A stretch of 20,140 bases of DNA from Flavipsychrobacter sp. (lineage in GTDB: Bacteria > Bacteroidota > Bacteroidia > Chitinophagales > Chitinophagaceae): the NCBI GenBank assembly GCA_021156265.1, contig JAJNBR010000039.1, forward strand, positions 1 to 20,140, written 5' to 3'. This document shows positions 15,600 through 20,140 of the stretch, in pieces. Numbering within the stretch: position 1 is the stretch's first letter; each line of letters starts with the position of its first letter. Below the pieces are notes generated by a model. The model had not been told where the DNA came from. It ran no database searches and worked only from the letters and a program-made list of their open reading frames with translations. Both the position numbers and the translations under genes were made by a program.

Positions 15600-17423
15600 A
15601 TGAAACAGGCACTTGCCGCTCTATGCATTTCCGCAACTTTGTTTGCCTCCTGCGGGTCCGGTGGCGAAATGGGTAGCACAACTGCTACCACTGAACAATC
15701 GGATGCCCAGAAATTTCTCGATGCCTACACGCAGGAATACGTGAAGCTCTATACCAACTCGAGCAGCGCGCAGTGGAAGTCGAACACCGAGATAGTAGAA
15801 GGTGACTCGACCAACACCGTGAATGCCCGCATGGCTGACGAGGCTATGGCCGCATTTACCGGCAGCACAAAGAACATTGACAGCGCCCGCAAATACCTTG
15901 CGATCAAGGACAAGCTGACGCCCATACAGGCCAAGCAGTTTGAACTCATACTATACGCCGCTGCCAACAACCCGCAGACAGTAGAGGCGTTGGTGAAGCA
16001 ACGCATCAAGGCCGAGAACGACCAGACACGCCAGCTATACAGCTTCCAGTATGTGCTCAACGGCAAAAAAGTGAGCACCAACAATATTGACGACATCCTC
16101 AAAAAAGAGAATGACGTCAACAAGCGCCTGGCTGCGTGGACTGCCAGCAAGGAAGTAGGCAAGACCCTGAAGACGGGTCTCGTGAACCTCCGCAACCTGC
16201 GCAACCAGACCGTGCAGGCGCTGGGTTACGACGATTACTTCACTTACCAGGTGAGCGACTACGGCTTTACCAGCGCGGAGATGATGCAGACCATGGACCG
16301 CCTGATGAACGAGCTGTACCCGCTGTACCGCGAGCTGCACACCTGGATGCGCTACGAGCTGGCTAAGAAATACAAACAGCCCGTACCTCAATACCTGCCG
16401 GCCCACTGGCTGCCCAACCGCTGGGGTCAGGACTGGAGCCACGTGGTAGAAGTAAAAGGCATCAACCTGGACAGCGTGCTGCGCACCAAGAGTCCCGAGT
16501 GGATAGTGCGCGAAGGCGAAAAACTGTATACCAGCATCGGCTTCCCGGCACTGCCTGCTACTTTCTGGAGCCAATCGAGCCTGTACCCTTACAAGCCGGA
16601 TTCCAACGTCAAAAAGAACAACCACGCATCGGCCTGGCACATGGACCTGAACAACGATGTGCGCAGCCTGATGAGTGTAGAGCCCAATGCCGAGTGGTTT
16701 GAGACCGCCAACCACGAGCTGGGACATATCTACTATTACATGACCTACACCAACCCCGATGTTCCGCCGCTGCTGCGTGGCGGTGCCAACCGTGCTTACC
16801 ACGAGGCCATCGGTACCATGATGGGCCTGGCTGCTATGCAAAAGCCTTACCTGGTGGGCCGCGGGCTGGTGAGCGCCGATGTAAAAGTCGACAGCATTCA
16901 GAGCCTGCTGAAGGAAGCGCTGAACTCGGTTGTGTTCATCTTCTTCTCTTCGGGCACGATGAGCAATTTTGAAAAAGCGCTCTACGTGGATAGTCTGCAG
17001 CCCAACCAGTTCAACGCGCGCTGGTGGGAGCTGGCTAAGAAATACCAGGGTATCGTACCACCTACTGTGCGTGGCGAAGAATATGCCGATGCTGCTACCA
17101 AAACGCATATCAACGACGACCCGGCGCAGTATTATGACTATGCCCTGAGCTACGTGATACTGTACCAGCTGCACAACCACATAGCCAAGAATATACTGAA
17201 GCAAGACCCGCGCGCTACCAACTACTATGGCCAGACTGCTATAGGTGATTTCCTGAAGAAGATCACCTACCCGGGGGCTTCTAAAGACTGGCGCACGGTG
17301 CTGAAAGAATCGACCGGCGATGAGCTGAATGCCAAGGCCATGCTCGAATACTTTCAGCCGCTGGTGAGCTGGCTGCAGGAGCAGAACAAGGGCAGGACGC
17401 ATACGTTGCCTGCGTCATTGTAG
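15600..17423 (+). CDS. M2-family (ACE-like) peptidyl-dipeptidase, predicted lipoprotein
   Basis: This 607-residue zinc metallopeptidase is homologous to angiotensin-converting enzyme. The signal peptide ends in LFASC, with lipidation likely at C18 (the -3 position is F, not the usual L). A low-complexity Gly/Ser/Thr linker follows, then a helical M2 domain. Zinc ligands are H372 and H376 in HELGH with E402 in AYHEAIG. The ACE-like spacing GGANRAYHEAIG is intact, and H503 with Y511/Y514 in KTHIN..AQYYDYALSY corresponds to ACE's substrate-binding His and Tyr residues. M2 enzymes release dipeptides from peptide C-termini. It follows the M28 gene by 32 bp and is the last gene before a strong terminator. 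The codons look more G/C-ending than in the left half of the window. Confidence 0.93.
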   Translation: MKQALAALCISATLFASCGSGGEMGSTTATTEQSDAQKFLDAYTQEYVKLYTNSSSAQWKSNTEIVEGDSTNTVNARMADEAMAAFTGSTKNIDSARKYLAIKDKLTPIQAKQFELILYAAANNPQTVEALVKQRIKAENDQTRQLYSFQYVLNGKKVSTNNIDDILKKENDVNKRLAAWTASKEVGKTLKTGLVNLRNLRNQTVQALGYDDYFTYQVSDYGFTSAEMMQTMDRLMNELYPLYRELHTWMRYELAKKYKQPVPQYLPAHWLPNRWGQDWSHVVEVKGINLDSVLRTKSPEWIVREGEKLYTSIGFPALPATFWSQSSLYPYKPDSNVKKNNHASAWHMDLNNDVRSLMSVEPNAEWFETANHELGHIYYYMTYTNPDVPPLLRGGANRAYHEAIGTMMGLAAMQKPYLVGRGLVSADVKVDSIQSLLKEALNSVVFIFFSSGTMSNFEKALYVDSLQPNQFNARWWELAKKYQGIVPPTVRGEEYADAATKTHINDDPAQYYDYALSYVILYQLHNHIAKNILKQDPRATNYYGQTAIGDFLKKITYPGASKDWRTVLKESTGDELNAKAMLEYFQPLVSWLQEQNKGRTHTLPASL

Positions 17424-17440
17424 TCTGACATCCCTCCAAA

Positions 17441-17499
17441 CCTCTCTTCTAAGGGAGGCTTTCAAGAAACTCAGGTCCCGCTTTGGCGGGACTTTTTTT
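17441..17499 (+). terminator. Tandem hairpins with rho-independent terminator after the M2 peptidase gene
   Basis: The second hairpin is the terminator: GTCCCGC (17475-17481), loop TTTG, GCGGGAC (17486-17492), then seven T. A first, weaker hairpin pairs CCTCTC (17441-17446) with GGGAGG (17453-17458), including one G-U pair, around TTCTAA. Only the plus strand has the T-run. The rest of the gap to 17634 (about 135 bases, AT-rich) holds a GTTACC-TTTT-GTTACC direct repeat (17588-17603) and nothing else I can name. Confidence 0.85.
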
Positions 17500-17634
17500 G
17501 TGCCAGTTCAGTAACATCTGAGGTTAACAATGTCACTTGCGTGATTTTTTCTTATGAGCTGGTTTTGTGTGGGTTAACTGGGGTAGATGTTACCTTTTGT
17601 TACCGTTTTGCAACAAGAAAAATCAGTTAAGCCT

Positions 17635-19995
17635 TTACTCCACCATCATCTTTTCATGTGCTACCAGGGTATGGTTGATCAATACTTCGACAATATATAT
17701 GCCCGGCACAAGGCCTTGCGTTTCGATCGGCAAACTTCCCCCGGCGTCAAAACTGCCATCCAATTTCCTGGCAAGTTTCCCGGTATAGTCTGCAATGCGT
17801 ATCACTGCTTTTTTGCCTGAGAGTTGCGCTGTACCCTGAATAGTAAACTTACCCGTGTTCGGGTTAGGTACGATGGCCAGGCGAAGACGCGGCTGCTGCT
17901 GCTCCGGCACATTGGTAGAATATTCTTTGGCCGAGCGCCACATGCCGCGGCCATAGGTAGCCGCCCAGATGGTGCCGGAAGGATAATGAATATCGAGCCC
18001 GTTAACGGATGCTGCCGGCATGTTGAGGCTGTAAGGTTTCCAGGCCGACCCTTTTACGGAGTCGAGGTAAAACACACCGATGGACGTACCTGCATAGAGT
18101 ACTTTAGTCTCTTTATCGGCCGCAAGGCAAAGCACCGGCACATCGGGCAGGCCGGTATTTATCTTTTTCCAGTTGCCCGCATCATACTCCACCACCTGCG
18201 CACTGCCATAACCGCTATAGCTAAGCCAGAAGCGGTCTTTCTTGTTTGCGTCCAAAGCAATGTTGGATATGTTGCCTGTGAATGGGGGCGTCAATGTCTG
18301 GAAAGTAAAAGTTGCCGGCGGATTGAAGCTGTTGTTATACAAAACTTTATTGTCCTGCGAAAAACAATAGAGCATAGCCGGATCGGCCGGGGACATGGCA
18401 ATGCCTTTGATGGTGGCCGCCGCGGAAGCTATCATTATCCAGCCACTGCCTTTGCTGCCGCTGTAATAAAGCCCATTGTGTTTTGAGGTAAACACCTGGC
18501 TGCTGTTGTGCGGGTTGACCGCGAAAGGCGAATACCATTGTGCAGGCGCGCCACCTGAGATGGCAATATAATGCGGGCCGGCAGCATCAAAACGATACAT
18601 GATACCGTTCTGGCAGGCCGAGTAGTAAGTGTTGCTATCGTTGGGGTCAACTGCAACAGCCATTACATCGGCGCCCATGGGGCTATCCCATACGCCGTTG
18701 TGCAGGGTCTCTGTTCCATTATCCTGCGTGCCGCCCACTATGAAATTGGCCAGCTGCGATGTAGCTACACAGTAAAATTGTGTTACCGCCAGCCCGTTGT
18801 TGGCTACCACCCACGACTTGCTCTGCGTAGGGTCATCGGTATAATCCACGCCACCATCGTTGCCGCAGTACAGCCTGCCGGGCACCAGGGGATTGTACCC
18901 GAGGAAATGTTTGTCAGGGTGTGCGTAGTCATTGATAAAGGTCCAGGAAGCTCCACCATTCATGGAGCGGGCTATATGAACAGCCCCGATATAGACCTCG
19001 TTAGGATTAGACGGATTCATGGCCAGCGAATGATTATAACCCGCCTGCTGGGAGCAGTTGACACCATTGCCCATTGGGTTATCCGCGCAGTTTTGCGGGG
19101 AGAACGTGAGGGTGAAGGTTTTACCAGTGTCAGTAGAAGTGTAAAATCCTCCGAGTCCGTTCATGTTGGTTGTGAGCGCTTTTACAATAGCAGGGTTTGC
19201 AGGCGAGATAGCAATATTTACCGCCGCGCCGCTAAGCTGTATGGTGGTCCATGTTTTGCCGCCGTTGTATGATTTGTAAATACCATCGCTTGTTCCCAGG
19301 GTAAGGGAGTTGGTATCTACCGGGTTGATCACAAGCGTATTGGTGAGCTTCGCCTGTTGGGGCGTGAACGTAAAGCCGGTGGGCTTCCATGTTTTTCCGC
19401 CATCGGTGGACTTGAACACGCCTACGCTGTAGGTGGCCGCCGCATCGCGATCGCCGGTGCAGAGGTAAAGCGTATTGGGGTTCTTGGGGTTGACATCTAT
19501 ATCAGAAGTGCCGAGGATCGGCAGGCCATCCGTGAGCGAGACCCAGTTGGCGCCGTTGTCGGTAGTCTTCCACGCGCCGCCGCTGGCGCTGGCCGCCCAA
19601 TAAGTGTTTGCATTGGTAGGGTGAAAAGCAATATGGTTGATGCGTCCTACGCCGCTCAGGGCATTATTATAATTGTCGAAAGGGCCCATTTCTTTCCAGT
19701 TGGCCTGGCTGGCTGTGGTTTTAGATTGGTAGATTTTATCGTTTAGCTTCAGCCACTCTTCATAGTTGCGCGAGGTAGGCACTATATAACCGTCGACATC
19801 TGTGTGCATGCTCCAGTACCGGTACCAGCGTTCAAACTGCTTGTTGCGGCCGTGCGCAGATTCATACTCTTTGGCCAGTTCTTCAAATTTTGCAGGGGCA
19901 GCACCGGGTTCGGGGTAATACTGTGCATGGACATTACCGGCCAGTAACAGGGAAATTAACGACAGCAGGATGCTGCTTTTTAGCTTGAGGTTCAT
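17635..19995 (-). CDS. Secreted BNR/Asp-box beta-propeller protein with T9SS type A sorting domain
   Basis: 786 residues from ATG 19993-19995, chosen because it opens onto a clear signal peptide (SILLSLISLLLAG, cleavage near VHAQ); an in-frame ATG at 20131-20133 would place 46 charged, non-signal residues first. An N-terminal helical stretch precedes a propeller of the sortilin/VPS10-sialidase type. Asp-box motifs include TTDNGANW, STDGGKTW, SYNGGKTW, STDTGKTF and SMNGGASW, plus repeated HPTN/NPKNPNTLY-like turns. I see no glycosidase catalytic set, so binding rather than hydrolysis is likely. The last ~80 residues (VPNPNTGKF, then GIYIVEV and MMVE at the end) are the Por_Secre_tail type A domain, giving T9SS export and probable surface anchoring. 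It is convergent to the M2 peptidase gene; substrate unknown. Confidence 0.9.
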   Translation of the reverse strand: MNLKLKSSILLSLISLLLAGNVHAQYYPEPGAAPAKFEELAKEYESAHGRNKQFERWYRYWSMHTDVDGYIVPTSRNYEEWLKLNDKIYQSKTTASQANWKEMGPFDNYNNALSGVGRINHIAFHPTNANTYWAASASGGAWKTTDNGANWVSLTDGLPILGTSDIDVNPKNPNTLYLCTGDRDAAATYSVGVFKSTDGGKTWKPTGFTFTPQQAKLTNTLVINPVDTNSLTLGTSDGIYKSYNGGKTWTTIQLSGAAVNIAISPANPAIVKALTTNMNGLGGFYTSTDTGKTFTLTFSPQNCADNPMGNGVNCSQQAGYNHSLAMNPSNPNEVYIGAVHIARSMNGGASWTFINDYAHPDKHFLGYNPLVPGRLYCGNDGGVDYTDDPTQSKSWVVANNGLAVTQFYCVATSQLANFIVGGTQDNGTETLHNGVWDSPMGADVMAVAVDPNDSNTYYSACQNGIMYRFDAAGPHYIAISGGAPAQWYSPFAVNPHNSSQVFTSKHNGLYYSGSKGSGWIMIASAAATIKGIAMSPADPAMLYCFSQDNKVLYNNSFNPPATFTFQTLTPPFTGNISNIALDANKKDRFWLSYSGYGSAQVVEYDAGNWKKINTGLPDVPVLCLAADKETKVLYAGTSIGVFYLDSVKGSAWKPYSLNMPAASVNGLDIHYPSGTIWAATYGRGMWRSAKEYSTNVPEQQQPRLRLAIVPNPNTGKFTIQGTAQLSGKKAVIRIADYTGKLARKLDGSFDAGGSLPIETQGLVPGIYIVEVLINHTLVAHEKMMVE

Positions 19996-20040
19996 AGGCA
20001 AGGCGTTTTTTATGTAAAGATTGTTAAGCGGTGCCGGCAA

Positions 20041-20077
20041 TAAAGATAGATAATATTGAATATGCATGTAACATGCA
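20041..20077 (-). promoter_or_regulatory. Possible promoter and 15-bp palindrome upstream of the BNR protein gene
   Basis: On the minus strand TATCTTTA (20041-20048) matches seven of eight -7 box positions, 45 bp before the start codon. TGCATGT (20063-20069) and ACATGCA (20071-20077) form a perfect inverted repeat around one A, about where a -33 element would lie. No TTG at correct spacing is seen (the nearest is 27 bp upstream). The palindrome could be an operator; this is inference. Confidence 0.3.
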
Positions 20078-20140
20078 ACGCTTTTTATTCTTCTATCACA
20101 GTTGCCTCTGTTTTCACCTCTTCCAAAAACCACATCCTCA

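Noticed and set aside
16035..17402. 455-codon open frame antisense to the M2 peptidase gene
   Set aside because: The sense strand carries an intact M2 peptidase with zinc site; the antisense protein is rich in Val/His/Gln with no domain and no plausible start context.
17567..17820. Short plus-strand open frames (73 and 77 codons) between the M2 peptidase and BNR genes
   Set aside because: Most of their length is antisense to the T9SS sorting domain; no start context or recognisable product.
19996..20133. 46-residue N-terminal extension of the BNR protein
   Set aside because: The extension is basic and lacks signal features, while the ATG at 19993-19995 starts a clear signal peptide; the extension overlaps the likely promoter region.

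Overview
The window looks like chromosomal DNA from a member of the Bacteroidota, most likely a Chitinophagaceae-like or related sphingobacterial lineage; the exact taxon cannot be read from the sequence. The evidence is two type IX secretion system (T9SS) cargo proteins (one with a gliding-motility/CHU_C type B tail, one with a type A tail), a PorP/SprF-family outer membrane protein, Bacteroidota -7 promoter boxes of the form TAnnTTTG, and a tyrosine ammonia-lyase of the type found in flexirubin/aryl polyene pigment loci.

Left end, 1-7340: the 3' part (at least 2,107 residues) of a giant secreted cell-surface protein. It has 13 PKD-like units, then 12 tandem Ig-like units of about 76 residues with a CxxC signature, then a T9SS type B sorting domain. 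It is followed by a PorP/SprF gene that is broken: an early stop and frame change coincide with a missing block of about 40 residues. A bidirectional hairpin terminator closes this unit and the facing gene.

Housekeeping block, 7342-10584: an orphan OmpR-type response regulator and ruvC, both on the minus strand. Divergent from ruvC, with only 6 bp between, is a flippase-like membrane protein of the lysylphosphatidylglycerol synthase TM family, followed by a secreted DUF3108 protein. Neither member of the divergent pair has an ATG available; both appear to use TTG.

Pigment-type block, 10621-14229: an intact three-gene unit made of a tyrosine ammonia-lyase (MIO enzyme), a FabG-type ketoreductase and a FabB-type ketosynthase, with a good -7 box ahead of the first gene. 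Together they could supply 4-coumarate and carry out elongation and ketoreduction steps for a flexirubin or aryl polyene chain. No acyl carrier protein, dehydratase, chain-length factor, acyltransferase or DarA/DarB gene is in the window.

Peptidase block, 14281-17499: two predicted exported lipoprotein metallopeptidases in tandem, an M28 aminopeptidase-like enzyme and an M2 (ACE-like) peptidyl dipeptidase, ending in a strong terminator. Right end, 17635-19995 on the minus strand: a secreted BNR/Asp-box beta-propeller protein with a T9SS type A tail, preceded by a 15-bp palindrome. I saw no tRNA, rRNA, CRISPR array, insertion sequence or integration site, and no gene-free stretch longer than about 210 bases. 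I see no clear previously undescribed system. The most interesting items are the damaged PorP/SprF partner of the giant adhesin, the repeat and cysteine architecture of that adhesin, and the isolated TAL-FabG-FabB unit.
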